From: an uncultured Anaerolineae bacterium
Lineage (GTDB): Bacteria; Chloroflexota; Anaerolineae; Promineifilales; Promineifilaceae
DNA: 64,000 bases
Assembly (NCBI GenBank): GCA_905479495.1
Contig: CAJQMR010000006.1
Span: 1 to 64,000 of the forward strand
Direction of reading: 5' to 3'
The notes under the pieces: generated by a model
Seen by the model: the letters and a program-made list of their open reading frames with translations, nothing else
The model's database searches: none
Told to the model about the DNA's origin: nothing
Position numbers and translations under genes: made by a program
Shown: piece after piece, positions 25,833 to 33,424 of the stretch
Layout of the letters: every line of letters starts with the position of its first letter
How positions within the stretch are numbered: the stretch's first letter is position 1

Positions 25833-25867
25833 TTCGACCCCGGTTCTCCCTCCTGGCCGGGGTCGAA
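25833..25867. repeat. GC-rich hairpin downstream of the hydrolase
   Basis: TTCGACCCCGG and CCGGGGTCGAA with a 12-base loop. No T-run follows; it precedes the true terminator by 10 bases. Confidence 0.7.
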
Positions 25868-25876
25868 CGCTTTCTA

Positions 25877-25915
25877 GGGGGCGTGATCAGATTTATTCAG
25901 GTCACGCCCCTTTTT
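25877..25915 (+). terminator. Rho-independent terminator
   Basis: GGGGCGTGA, 13-base loop, then TCACGCCCC followed by TTTTTCTTTTTC on the plus strand. It overlaps the last codons of the convergent alanine racemase gene, whose TGA lies in the stem. Confidence 0.88.
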
Positions 25916-27071
25916 CTTTTTCTGTAATGTAAAGTCGGGAGACACGCGTGTTGATGTTGGTCAGTACTTCATAGGGGATGGTTCCCGCCCAGCCCGCTAA
26001 CTCCTCGCAACGAATCGTTTCCCCACTGTCACTTTCTCCCAATAAAACCACATCATCGTTATTGTAGGCGCTGTCCCACTCAATGTTGACCATGAGCTGG
26101 TCCATGCAAATACGGCCGATTACCGGATACCGCTTGCCGCGAATGATCACCTGCGCCTGGCCAGACATGCGCCGGAAGTAGCCATCGCCATAGCCCACCG
26201 GGACCGTCACCACCCGCACCATGTGGTCGCTTTGCCAGGTGGAACCGTAGCTTACTGGATGATCGGGCTGTACCACTTTGAAGTACACCACGCGGGATTT
26301 CCAACTGAGCACGGGGCGCACAGCAATCGTTTTGGCCACATCAGCGGCCGGATAAACGCCGTAGAGCAGAATTCCGGCCCGCACCATGTCGAAGTGGCTG
26401 CCGGGCAGCTGCAAGATGGCTCCGGAATTAGCCATGTGGCGCAGCGGCGGCGGCGGCAGCCCGCGCGATTCGTAAAAGGAGAGCACCTGGTTGAAGCGGT
26501 CGAGTTGGATTTGGGCAGAGCGGAGAACGGCCGTATCCGCATTGGCAAAATGAGAATAAATCCCCTCCACCAGACAATGGTCACAGTTCAGTGCCGCTTC
26601 CAGCAGCGAATCGGCATTGTAATAATGCACCCCAATCCGCTCCATCCCCGTGTCGATTTTCAGATGCACCCTGGCCTGCACGCCCATTTGGGCCGCAGCC
26701 TCGTTGATTTGCGTCAATTTCTCAATGGAGGAGGCGGTGAGGGTGAGATCGTGCTTTAAAAAGAGCGGCACCTGGTTGCCAATGATGCCGCCCAGCACCA
26801 GGATTGGCGCGGTGATGCCCGCCTCGCGCAGCAAAATGCCTTCTTCCAAAAAGGCCACGCCCAGATAAGGCGTGCCCAGCGAGACCACGTGCCGGGCCAC
26901 TTCCACCAGCCCGTGCCCGTACGCATTGGCCTTGAGGATGGGCATCACTGTAGCCGGAGCCACCGCCTGCTCAATTGCCCGGTAATTTTCCGTCAGGCGG
27001 GTTAGATTTACTTCAATGTAGGTGGGACGGACAATGCCGTTGTTGCTAATCGTTGCTTCGTTAAAGGCCAT
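25902..27071 (-). CDS. alr: Alanine racemase
   Basis: 389 residues, complete. PLP-binding lysine in P-I-L-K-A-N-A-Y-G-H-G (about 45-55), the TIM-barrel segment H-L-K-I-D-T-G-M-E-R-I-G, and the C-terminal catalytic tyrosine region P-V-S-Y-G-S-T-W with I-G-R-I-C-M-D-Q-L-M-V-N. It converts L- to D-alanine for peptidoglycan. A short sequence at its start, ATCGGGGCATGGC, is also part of the composite repeats at 28187 and 29821. Confidence 0.96.
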   Translation of the reverse strand: MAFNEATISNNGIVRPTYIEVNLTRLTENYRAIEQAVAPATVMPILKANAYGHGLVEVARHVVSLGTPYLGVAFLEEGILLREAGITAPILVLGGIIGNQVPLFLKHDLTLTASSIEKLTQINEAAAQMGVQARVHLKIDTGMERIGVHYYNADSLLEAALNCDHCLVEGIYSHFANADTAVLRSAQIQLDRFNQVLSFYESRGLPPPPLRHMANSGAILQLPGSHFDMVRAGILLYGVYPAADVAKTIAVRPVLSWKSRVVYFKVVQPDHPVSYGSTWQSDHMVRVVTVPVGYGDGYFRRMSGQAQVIIRGKRYPVIGRICMDQLMVNIEWDSAYNNDDVVLLGESDSGETIRCEELAGWAGTIPYEVLTNINTRVSRLYITEKEKGA

Positions 27072-27119
27072 GCCCCGATTTTACCTGAGCTAACGCATTT
27101 AGCTATTTTGGACGCAAAT

Positions 27120-27608
27120 CTATTTGTTATGCGTTTTCCTCACAAATTCTTCAAATGAACTGTATTTCTCAATCTTGCCACCGTTGTCGCACGAAATATA
27201 TATTCCTGGGTTAGTTACTAATTTATTTATTAGCATATCTGTATATTGGGCTGGTATTGCTTTATTTAAAAAAAAGATGCACGTCTTCTTTTGTTTTGAT
27301 TTGAAACAAAACTCTCCATCATCGTGTGTACTTACAGACCCAAGATCAAGTATATTTGCCTCGAATTCAATAAGACCAACATCTCCCGTCAGTTCGAGAA
27401 AAGATATTATTTCTCCAACATTTACTAATTTAGGTATATCTTTTTCAGTAGCCCACCCAAAACTTTTATAGTTCGTCGCACCAAAACTTATAATTTCTAT
27501 TTCACTACCTTCATCAAATAGGCGCAATCCCTCAACAGTGGAGCACTCACCAAGATAAAACTCAAATTCGTTTGGCTTTTCGTTGTAGTAGTAAATACTC
27601 GGTTTCAT
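27120..27608 (-). CDS. AT-rich hypothetical protein
   Basis: 162 residues, unrecognised. The gene is much richer in A+T than the flanking alr and lacks the iterated octamer, so it is probably a recent arrival. The protein looks soluble and mixed alpha/beta, with a small cluster of Cys (F-C-F-K-S-K-Q-K-K-T-C) and I-S-C-D-N-G-G near the end. ATG 27608 lies about 10 bases after an attC-like element. Its stop region carries AACGCAT...ATGCGTT, a weak inverted repeat. Might be a cassette or immunity gene; no functional claim. Confidence 0.55.
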   Translation of the reverse strand: MKPSIYYYNEKPNEFEFYLGECSTVEGLRLFDEGSEIEIISFGATNYKSFGWATEKDIPKLVNVGEIISFLELTGDVGLIEFEANILDLGSVSTHDDGEFCFKSKQKKTCIFFLNKAIPAQYTDMLINKLVTNPGIYISCDNGGKIEKYSSFEEFVRKTHNK

Positions 27609-27616
27609 ATTTTTTA

Positions 27617-27677
27617 CGAATGAAGTCCGCGTAAAGCGCGCGAGGTACGAGCGTCGCCTTTGACGCGTTTGTTAAGC
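27617..27677 (-). other. attC-like site (possible integron cassette remnant)
   Basis: On the minus strand the element starts GCTTAAC (fits RYYYAAC) overlapping the stop codon of the upstream gene. It continues as CGCGTCAAAGGCGACG, loop, CGCGCGCTTTACGCG, a stem with an extra unpaired base as in attC hairpins. The 3' GTTRRRY box is missing. The start of the same unit carries GTTAAGC (28046-28052), the exact complement of GCTTAAC, as expected of a circularised cassette. No integrase gene lies in the window. Tentative. Confidence 0.35.
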
Positions 27678-28037
27678 ATTTTCCACATACTCTCGATAAA
27701 CCCTTTCTAGAGCGGTGTTGAATGCCATTTCAGAATCCAGCGCCGCCTGCCCAGCGTAAAAAAGTGCCGGATACCTCTGCAGAGCCTGGCCAGACAAAGC
27801 AACTCGAATGTTATCTGCAGCCTTACTTGCAAGCGCATCTTGATAAGTCGAATTGTCCATGTGGCTACAGAAGTTGACTAATAGCGCGATTCCCCCACCG
27901 ATTGCTAGCTGCGCATCATTAGAGTTAATAAGTTCCAGTGGCGTGAAACCTATGTGGTCTACAATAGGATCACCAAAGTTGCCTTCGTAGTTCCGGATTT
28001 CTTGCAACATTCTGTCTATAGAGATTCGTTCGTTCAT
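27672..28037 (-). CDS. Small hypothetical protein, possible gene cassette
   Basis: 121 residues, all-helical in appearance, unrecognised (starts M-N-E-R-I-S-I-D-R-M; central A-I-G-G-G-I-A-L-L-V-N-F). No iterated octamer and no clear promoter. The reading frame is tightly bracketed by GTTAAGC just upstream of ATG and GCTTAAC at its TAA stop, the spacing seen for integron cassettes. Function unknown. Confidence 0.5.
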   Translation of the reverse strand: MNERISIDRMLQEIRNYEGNFGDPIVDHIGFTPLELINSNDAQLAIGGGIALLVNFCSHMDNSTYQDALASKAADNIRVALSGQALQRYPALFYAGQAALDSEMAFNTALERVYREYVENA

Positions 28038-28186
28038 ATTTGACTGCTTAACAATAAATAAGCTGCGTTACTATAGTAAAATTTGGCGTGGACAAGTTGT
28101 TTCTTAGACATTCTATTCAAACCTCAAACCATTGGGACGATGGTATTGTAAATGAAACACGGCCGTTCCCTCAATCACTCCGTCTC

Positions 28187-28330
28187 ACAAATAAAAGTAA
28201 TCGTCCCATCCCCCTCTATGTACGCCTCCCGCACCTGGCGAATCTCTGCATTTCCCCGGAAACTCGAAGTTTCCGGGGAAATAAAATGCCATGCCCCGAT
28301 TTTACCCAAGCTGGCAACTTTGGCGATTTT
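28187..28330. repeat. Composite repeat, copy A
   Basis: About 125 bases nearly identical to 29821-29969. Read on the minus strand it has an ATCGGGGCATGGC box shared with the alr start, a perfect hairpin (arm TTTCCCCGGAAACT, 3-base loop), and a stretch that would encode R-E-A-Y-I-E-G-D-G-T-I-T-F-I, identical to the C-terminus of the DUF421 protein at 32312. The loop reads CGA here (plus strand) and TCG in copy B. Confidence 0.9.
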
Positions 28331-28342
28331 AGAGAACCATTG

Positions 28343-28380
28343 AGGTGACAAGCACTTTTGAAAGTACCTGTCACCTTTGG
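28343..28380. repeat. AGGTGACA inverted repeat
   Basis: AGGTGACAAGCACTTT faces AAAGTACCTGTCACCT. Related sequences occur at 38323-38340 and 59583-59617. The stretch from 28038 to 28443 otherwise holds only this and composite repeat A. Confidence 0.75.
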
Positions 28381-28443
28381 CAACAACATTTTATTTTGGT
28401 AGATGAGGGGGAACGGCCGACTGTAACCTTTGTCTCGGGTTAC

Positions 28444-28605
28444 CTAGTTTCTTAAAATTGCACCAATTCCCGCCCCAAATGCTGTTCCAAATACAATACC
28501 CATGGCGATCCAGATGCCAACATTGCCAGTTATAGTTCCAACAACAGCCCCAATAGTTAAGCCAGCGACCATCCCTATTCCGATTATTTGTTTATTAAAC
28601 CCCAT
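28444..28605 (-). CDS. Small glycine-rich membrane protein
   Basis: A 53-residue ORF from ATG 28605, with a good ribosome site (AAGGAGATTC) 5 bases upstream. Two hydrophobic helices with GxxxG-type spacing (I-G-I-G-M-V-A-G-L-T-I-G-A-V-V-G and F-G-T-A-F-G-A-G-I-G-A-I-L). Glycine-zipper peptides of this size insert in membranes; some are toxins or phage products. It is immediately followed, same strand, upstream side, by an XRE regulator gene. Confidence 0.6.
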   Translation of the reverse strand: MGFNKQIIGIGMVAGLTIGAVVGTITGNVGIWIAMGIVFGTAFGAGIGAILRN

Positions 28606-28657
28606 TTTGAATCTCCTTATTTATTTGTTGACGGCTAGAACGACTGCACTGGCTTGA

Positions 28658-29038
28658 TTAAGATGAAACAACAATTTTTTTAATGGAGTTTGTATTTATA
28701 TATTGTGTTTCCTTCTTGGTTTTAACTTCAATCCAAGAGTCATTGACTTTGACAACCTCACCTTTAACAACATCTTCGCTTAAAGAAGTTTGAGGCATGA
28801 ATATGGCTATTGTTTTACCTACTAGTTCTTGTAACATATGATTCTCCTCATAGTCCAGGTTATGAACATCGATATTAAACGCGGCGGCAAGGGATTTTTT
28901 AGAATAAAGTGAAGCCAACATCTCTTTCTCAATTCGTTGGATTGTTCTTATATTAAGACCAGTAGTTTTTGCAAGCTCCTCTTGAGTCCATCCTCTGTCT
29001 TTTCTTAACTGAATCAGTAAATCTGCATTTATTTTCAT
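28658..29038 (-). CDS. XRE-type regulator with C-terminal SH3/Sm-like domain
   Basis: 126 residues: helix-turn-helix at 5-60 (L-R-K-D-R-G-W-T-Q-E-E-L-A-K-T-T-G-L then R-T-I-Q-R-I-E), a linker, and a C-terminal beta-rich part V-K-G-E-V-V-K-V-N-D-S-W-I-E-V-K-T-K-K-E-T-Q-Y-I that resembles an SH3- or Sm-like barrel. Located 53 bases upstream of the small glycine-zipper gene on the same strand, so probably its regulator. AT-rich and without the iterated octamer. Confidence 0.75.
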   Translation of the reverse strand: MKINADLLIQLRKDRGWTQEELAKTTGLNIRTIQRIEKEMLASLYSKKSLAAAFNIDVHNLDYEENHMLQELVGKTIAIFMPQTSLSEDVVKGEVVKVNDSWIEVKTKKETQYINTNSIKKIVVSS

Positions 29039-29169
29039 TCAATGACCTGTAGTTGTTGTAGAGATATTTTCATCATATCGGGTTTGGTACGAATCTGTTA
29101 CGCAAGTAGTAGGACATTTGGACGACGTTATTACGGCAGCACTACGACAGCTGCCAAACATATGTGATT

Positions 29170-29442
29170 CTAGCTTTGATTTGGAAAATAATTCTCTTTG
29201 ATGCTATTGATATGATGCAACTCATGTCTGGCAATGTGATAAACGGCGGCTCTCACGCTCATAACGTTTCCACTGCCAATTCCCTTTCTTTTGAGAGCAT
29301 CATCGTCTAGGCTATTGAAAATTGTCCATTCGCCAACAGCAGAGGGGAGCGTTAATTTATCGTCAGGCAATAAGCGGATGAAGTTGGTGATACTTTCTAA
29401 ATTGGTGAGTAAATGTTCGAGAATGAGGCCAAGGCGACGCAA
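29170..29442 (-). pseudogene. Internally deleted DinB-family protein
   Basis: The 90-residue frame begins like the middle of a DinB protein (F-I-R-L-L-P-D-D-K-L, then V-G-E-W-T-I) and jumps straight to F-N-S-L-D-D-D-A-L-K-R-K-G-I-G and the final helix A-V-Y-H-I-A-R-H-E-L-H-H-I-N-S-I-K-E-N-Y-F. In complete relatives about 70 residues, with the first metal-ligand histidine, separate E-W-T-I from the D-D-D-A-L segment. The deletion is in frame. Two of the three metal-binding His regions remain only in part, so it is unlikely to be active. Confidence 0.6.
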
Positions 29443-29457
29443 TTGGGTGAGCAGCCT

Positions 29458-29784
29458 TTAGCTCTGAGTGTATTGAATGGTCGGTTCGACAACATCCCAC
29501 ACGGCTTCAGGGTGTCGGGTTGCTACCTGCAATAACACCCTTGCTGCACCGCGTGGATTACGTCGTCCTTGCTCCCAGTTTTGTAACGTTTTAACACTGA
29601 CGCCTAACAAGGCGGCAAATTCTGTTTGTGATAGCTCATAACGTTCGCGAATTTCTTTCACGTCTGGTGTTTCAACCACGAACTTGCGCGAGGCTTCTTT
29701 TTCACCACGTAAGATAGCTCTGCCTTCGCGTACGCCTTCCAGCAATTCCTCGAACATTTCATCACTCATGTATTCGTCACTCAT
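29458..29784 (-). CDS. HigA/NadS-like antitoxin without a toxin
   Basis: 108 residues: an N-terminal acidic helix, V-E-T-P-D-V-K-E-I-R-E-R-Y-E-L-S-Q-T-E-F-A-A-L-L-G-V-S-V-K-T-L-Q-N-W-E-Q-G-R-R-N-P (HTH at about 45-82), and a C-terminal helix. This is the usual antitoxin of HigBA/NadS type II pairs, where the RelE-fold toxin gene lies directly upstream. Here the upstream DNA (29785-30000) is composite repeat B instead. Start is ATG 29784, or ATG 29769 (M-S-D-E-M) if the first is skipped. Confidence 0.8.
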   Translation of the reverse strand: MSDEYMSDEMFEELLEGVREGRAILRGEKEASRKFVVETPDVKEIRERYELSQTEFAALLGVSVKTLQNWEQGRRNPRGAARVLLQVATRHPEAVWDVVEPTIQYTQS

Positions 29785-29820
29785 TTGTATTTGTCCTTAT
29801 CCATCAGCCAGTTTACTCCT

Positions 29821-29969
29821 TCTCGCAAATAAAAGTAATCGTCCCATCCCCCTCTATGTACGCCTCCCGCACCTGGCGAATCTCTGCATTTCCCCGGAAA
29901 CTTCGAGTTTCCGGGGAAATAAAATGCCATGCCCCGATTTTACCCAACCTCGCAGCGTTGGCGATTTTG
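29821..29969. repeat. Composite repeat, copy B
   Basis: Same order as copy A (DUF421 3'-end fragment, 31-bp perfect hairpin, alr-start box), in the same orientation, 1.6 kb away. Between them lie the glycine-zipper, XRE, DinB-remnant and antitoxin genes. The hairpin loop is the reverse complement of that in copy A. Confidence 0.9.
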
Positions 29970-30127
29970 TTGTTTTGGGTGATGAAGTGTGGGAGACACG
30001 GCCGTTTCCATTCCCAGCATCCACGTATAGAAAACATAGTCTACCCGTCAAGTTGCAATCGCTAATAGGGTTAAATTTCGATGTTTGTGGTGCAATTTCG
30101 CTGCCACATTTATTATGGAGGTTTCTG

Positions 30128-30766
30128 ATGAGACACCAACGATGGATCCAATGGATTGGACTCAGTAGCTTATTTTTAATTCTGGCGGCCTGTGCAACTT
30201 CAGCAGGGCAAGAATCAGAACAAGAGCTCTCGGCAGCAGATAGTCAGGGTGGGCAAACGGCCGTTGTGACGGCCGCTCCCGAGGAGACCATTGCACCAAC
30301 GCCTGAACCGACGACAACAGTGGAAGATAGTCCCAGCAATATGCCAGATCCCGAAACGGCCGTCATCATCACAGCCAACAGTGGGGAATTTGTGGTTGCC
30401 TCAACCTACATCACCATGACCGTTCGCGATAGTTCGCCGCAGTATGACAATGCAGCCTTTTTGGTCATTTCTCTGACCCGCCCAGACGGCACAGTACCGG
30501 ATCATGAGAATTTGTCCCTGGAAACGTTTGACAATGAGCAAACGGATCTGCAAATTGAATTTTTGGATCCGACGGCCGTTGACGCAGCAACGTTTCCTTT
30601 CCTTTTAAAAGTTGCCGACAATCGCTTTATTACCATCTGTAATATGGGCGGCTGGCTGGAAGAAGCATTTGTCCAGGTTTGCACGATTCCCAATGTGGGG
30701 GCTGAATACAGCCTGGTTTGGGCCGACAATCCACCGATTCTAATCACCCCAGACGGGGTGGAATAA
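30128..30766 (+). CDS. Secreted lipoprotein, unknown function
   Basis: 212 residues from ATG 30128, eight bases after TATGGAGG. Signal peptide with lipobox L-I-L-A-A-C (Cys at about 22), then a Glu/Thr/Pro-rich stalk to about 75, then a roughly 130-residue beta-rich domain with two Cys (I-T-I-C-N-M-G-G and V-Q-V-C-T-I) that may form a disulfide. Not recognised. Five copies of the iterated octamer nearby mark it as native. Confidence 0.75.
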   Translation: MRHQRWIQWIGLSSLFLILAACATSAGQESEQELSAADSQGGQTAVVTAAPEETIAPTPEPTTTVEDSPSNMPDPETAVIITANSGEFVVASTYITMTVRDSSPQYDNAAFLVISLTRPDGTVPDHENLSLETFDNEQTDLQIEFLDPTAVDAATFPFLLKVADNRFITICNMGGWLEEAFVQVCTIPNVGAEYSLVWADNPPILITPDGVE

Positions 30767-30830
30767 ACCGCATCGGCCGTTTTCTGGCAGTCATATGTGG
30801 AAAACGGCCGTTCTTCACCAACATGCCCGC

Positions 30831-32165
30831 TCATTTAAACAAAAGTGGCAAGTACAGGCTGTTGGGCAAAACTAGCTCAACTGCGCCAACATCACATAGC
30901 CCCGCTTGTGGTCGTCCAAAACCTCTTTGATCAAATGATGGACAGTCAACGTTATCGCCTGCGTTAATTGCAGGGCTGCCAGCAAGCAACAAATGTGTCG
31001 GTGTTTGGCCCCCGTTATCTGCAAGCGGCCCAATCTTGGGATCCACGTTCTGGATGTCCCCAATGCTCAGAAAACCACAGGTTGTGCTGCTGCTAAGATT
31101 ATGACCGTTTGACTGCATCGTTCCTGCGCAATCTCCGCCGCTTACGTTATTTGCGACGATACTATTTTTCAACGTCGTACTGCCACTCAAATTACGAATC
31201 CCGCCGCCATCAACGGCCGAATTATTGACTATCGTGCTGTTAAATATGGTTACTGTCCCATACACATCAAGCCCCCCGCCCCCTGTATCACTTGTGTTCC
31301 CGCTGACGGTCGTATTGGTAATTACGGCCGTAGTACCCGCACAAATGCCCATACCGCCCGCATGTTGGGCCGAGTGATTATTGGCAATTGTGGTATCCAA
31401 GATGACGCTATTTGCCGAGGCGCAGCTATTATTGATGCCGCCCCCGGCCGTAAGCGTGAGATTCCCGCTAATAACTGAGTTACTGACATAGAGCTCACCA
31501 AGATTGTTGATGCCGCCCCCTGTATCAATAGAGCTGTTTTCCACTATTGAACTGTTGATGAGTGTCAAGGTTCCGTAATTGGAAATACCGCCCCCAAGTC
31601 CGCCAGCATTGCTAATCACTACGGTATCACTTAGGGTCAAATTTGCTGAACTGGCACAAATACCGCCCCCGCAAGCGGCCGTATTGCCGTCACGGATAGT
31701 CAAGCCGCTGATAACGACAATCGCACCATTAATAAAAAATACCCGGCTTGCGTTGTTACCACTTACAGACAGTGTGGCCGAGCCTGGACCCGTTAAGGTT
31801 AAATTCTCGGTAATGCTTAGCTCGCCGCTTGTCAGTGCAATCGTGCCGCTTACATTTGGGGCAAACGTAATGGTGTCCCCATCTTGCGCATCGATAATTG
31901 CCTGTCTCAGGGAGCCTGCCCCGCTATCATTGTTGTTCGTTACCGTAAACAAAGCTTGGGGCGATGTTAAATCAGTCGGGAAATTGCCAAAATCGTTTGA
32001 AGAGGAAGCGGATGTAACGGAGACATTGAAAGAGAGAGCTAAATAGATAGCAATCAATCCGCCACAGGCCAAAAATAAAGGAAAAAGAATTTTTGTGAAT
32101 TTCTTATAGGTGAACTGTTTGCTATTTTTATGACTTTTGCCTGACTTAGCGTTTACTTCAAGCAT
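30831..32165 (-). CDS. Secreted right-handed beta-helix protein
   Basis: 444 residues. Basic N-terminus and signal helix (about 27-50), then F-T-V-T-N-N-N-D-S-G-A-G-S-L-R-Q-A-I, the entry motif of polymorphic beta-helix proteins of the CSLREA type, followed by some fifteen short turns rich in N-S-x-I-x-x-N and G-G-G-I. The end reads L-Y-L-P-L-L-F-K, a C-terminal motif seen in many Chloroflexota exported proteins and similar to K-V-Y-L-P-L-I-I in the FG-GAP protein at 48523. Probably an adhesin or polysaccharide-acting surface protein. Confidence 0.85.
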   Translation of the reverse strand: MLEVNAKSGKSHKNSKQFTYKKFTKILFPLFLACGGLIAIYLALSFNVSVTSASSSNDFGNFPTDLTSPQALFTVTNNNDSGAGSLRQAIIDAQDGDTITFAPNVSGTIALTSGELSITENLTLTGPGSATLSVSGNNASRVFFINGAIVVISGLTIRDGNTAACGGGICASSANLTLSDTVVISNAGGLGGGISNYGTLTLINSSIVENSSIDTGGGINNLGELYVSNSVISGNLTLTAGGGINNSCASANSVILDTTIANNHSAQHAGGMGICAGTTAVITNTTVSGNTSDTGGGGLDVYGTVTIFNSTIVNNSAVDGGGIRNLSGSTTLKNSIVANNVSGGDCAGTMQSNGHNLSSSTTCGFLSIGDIQNVDPKIGPLADNGGQTPTHLLLAGSPAINAGDNVDCPSFDQRGFGRPQAGLCDVGAVELVLPNSLYLPLLFK

Positions 32166-32311
32166 TGATTCTCCCTTACCTCATTTTTTAGAAGCTAAAT
32201 GATGCTGTTTGAACACATTATTTTGCTGTCAAAATTTGTTTAGATTATAGGCAACAGAACAATCATACTATAGCAAGTTTCGGCAACTTCTCAAGCTTGA
32301 TGCTATCCTGC

Positions 32312-32803
32312 TCACTCCCTCCTTCGGATAAAAGTAATCGTCCCATCACCCTCTATGTACGCTTCGCGGACCTGGCTGAGTTCTTTCAGGCCGGCGTGGT
32401 GTAGTTGGCTGAGGAGTTCATCTTCGGTGATCAGTTCTTGGCGCATGTTGTGGGGGAGGAGACGGCCGTTCTTCACCAAAAGCAGCGCGGGTGGGTTGTA
32501 AAACCGCTGGAAGCGCGGCGACCGGGTGCCCAGCCAGTCCAGGGCGTAGCTCCAGCCAGAGATGGTAGCCACCAAAATGATGCCATCTGTCACCGAGACG
32601 TGGTTGCGCGCCATGGCGTTTTGTGAAGCCGCCGCCACCAGGGCAATCATCAGCACGTCGCCCAGGCCAATGGAGCCGCTGCCAATGCGCTTAAACGTTA
32701 GGCGCAAAATCGCAAACAGCACCAGATACATCACCGTGCCGCGAATGATCGTTTCTAGAATGGGTTCACTGGGAACAAAAACGGAGTGCCAATCAATGTT
32801 CAT
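32312..32803 (-). CDS. DUF421 / YetF-family membrane protein
   Basis: 163 residues: three membrane helices (about 17-37, 43-60, 68-88) followed by the conserved cytoplasmic part R-F-Q-R-F-Y-N-P-P-A-L-L-L-V-K-N-G-R-L. The YetF family has no settled biochemical role and is linked to membrane stress and spore proteins. The C-terminal stretch V-R-E-A-Y-I-E-G-D-G-T-I-T-F is the source or a sibling of the fragments in composite repeats A and B. Confidence 0.88.
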   Translation of the reverse strand: MNIDWHSVFVPSEPILETIIRGTVMYLVLFAILRLTFKRIGSGSIGLGDVLMIALVAAASQNAMARNHVSVTDGIILVATISGWSYALDWLGTRSPRFQRFYNPPALLLVKNGRLLPHNMRQELITEDELLSQLHHAGLKELSQVREAYIEGDGTITFIRRRE

Positions 32804-32890
32804 GGAGGAATTATAGTCAGAAGCGGGTTGATTGTCTTGCCGTAAAAAGAGGCTGAAGGCGAAATTTTAAAGACTTAGCAAAAATACCAC

Positions 32891-32935
32891 TTGACATTTC
32901 ATTGACCGTATTTTACTATTTAACTAATTAGTTAA
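32891..32935 (+). promoter_or_regulatory. Sigma70 promoter and ArsR-type operator
   Basis: TTGACA (32891-32896), a 17-base spacer and TACTAT (32914-32919), directly followed by the perfect palindrome TTAACTAATTAGTTAA (32920-32935). The overlap of -10 and palindrome suits repression by the ArsR protein encoded 24 bases further on. Confidence 0.75.
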
Positions 32936-32958
32936 TTAATCGGGAGATTGTAAAGACC

Positions 32959-33291
32959 GTGGACGATACGCTTAGCCTGACTTTCGCTGCACTGGCCGAC
33001 CCAACTCGGCGCGCCATGCTGGAGCGTCTGGCGCAAGGTCCGGCAACGGTAAATGAACTTGCCGAGCCGTTTACGATCAGCCTGCCAGCTGTCTCCAAGC
33101 ACCTGAAGGTGCTGGAACACGCCGGCCTCATCGAACGCGGGCGCGAGGCGCAGTACCGCCCGGCACAGCTAAAAGCAGAGCCGTTGAAGGATGCAGTCGA
33201 TTGGTTAGAAAATTATCGCCAGAATTGGGAAGAGAATTTCGATCGCCTGGCAGAATATTTGCACATGCTGCAAGATGAAGAAAATCAATAG
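32959..33291 (+). CDS. ArsR/SmtB family transcriptional regulator
   Basis: 110 residues starting at GTG. Winged helix: L-A-D-P-T-R-R-A-M-L-E-R-L (about 12-24), T-V-N-E-L-A-E-P-F, S-L-P-A-V-S-K-H-L-K-V-L-E-H-A-G-L-I (recognition helix). No metal-binding Cys cluster. This branch is normally paired with an AHSA1/SRPBCC gene, as here. Own promoter with palindromic operator upstream suggests autoregulation and control of the following genes. Confidence 0.93.
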   Translation: MDDTLSLTFAALADPTRRAMLERLAQGPATVNELAEPFTISLPAVSKHLKVLEHAGLIERGREAQYRPAQLKAEPLKDAVDWLENYRQNWEENFDRLAEYLHMLQDEENQ

Positions 33292-33368
33292 GGTATAGCG
33301 TAAACATCTAAAACCGGCACAAGCGAGGAGGGAGCATTCTCAAATGCATCCGGATTCTTATTTATGTC

Positions 33369-33392
33369 AACTAAAATACGTATCTATTAGTT
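33369..33392 (+). promoter_or_regulatory. Second operator before the SRPBCC gene
   Basis: AACTAA (33369-33374) and TTAGTT (33387-33392) share the half-site of the palindrome at 32920-32935, with a 12-base spacing. Suggests that the ArsR protein also acts here. Confidence 0.5.
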
Positions 33393-33424
33393 AGCAGACT
33401 GTTCGACTAAACAAAGGAAATAAC

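Noticed and set aside
25833-25867. TTCGACCCCGG hairpin as tRNA T-arm
   Set aside because: The stem is 11 bp with a 12-base loop; no acceptor stem or anticodon arm around it.
28088-28348. ORFs of 62-86 codons over composite repeat A on the plus strand
   Set aside because: They translate repeat DNA; the minus strand carries the only recognisable (DUF421-derived) fragment.
27072-29820. Complete mobile integron or transposon
   Set aside because: No integrase, transposase or second well-formed attC could be found; only a single degenerate site is reported as tentative.
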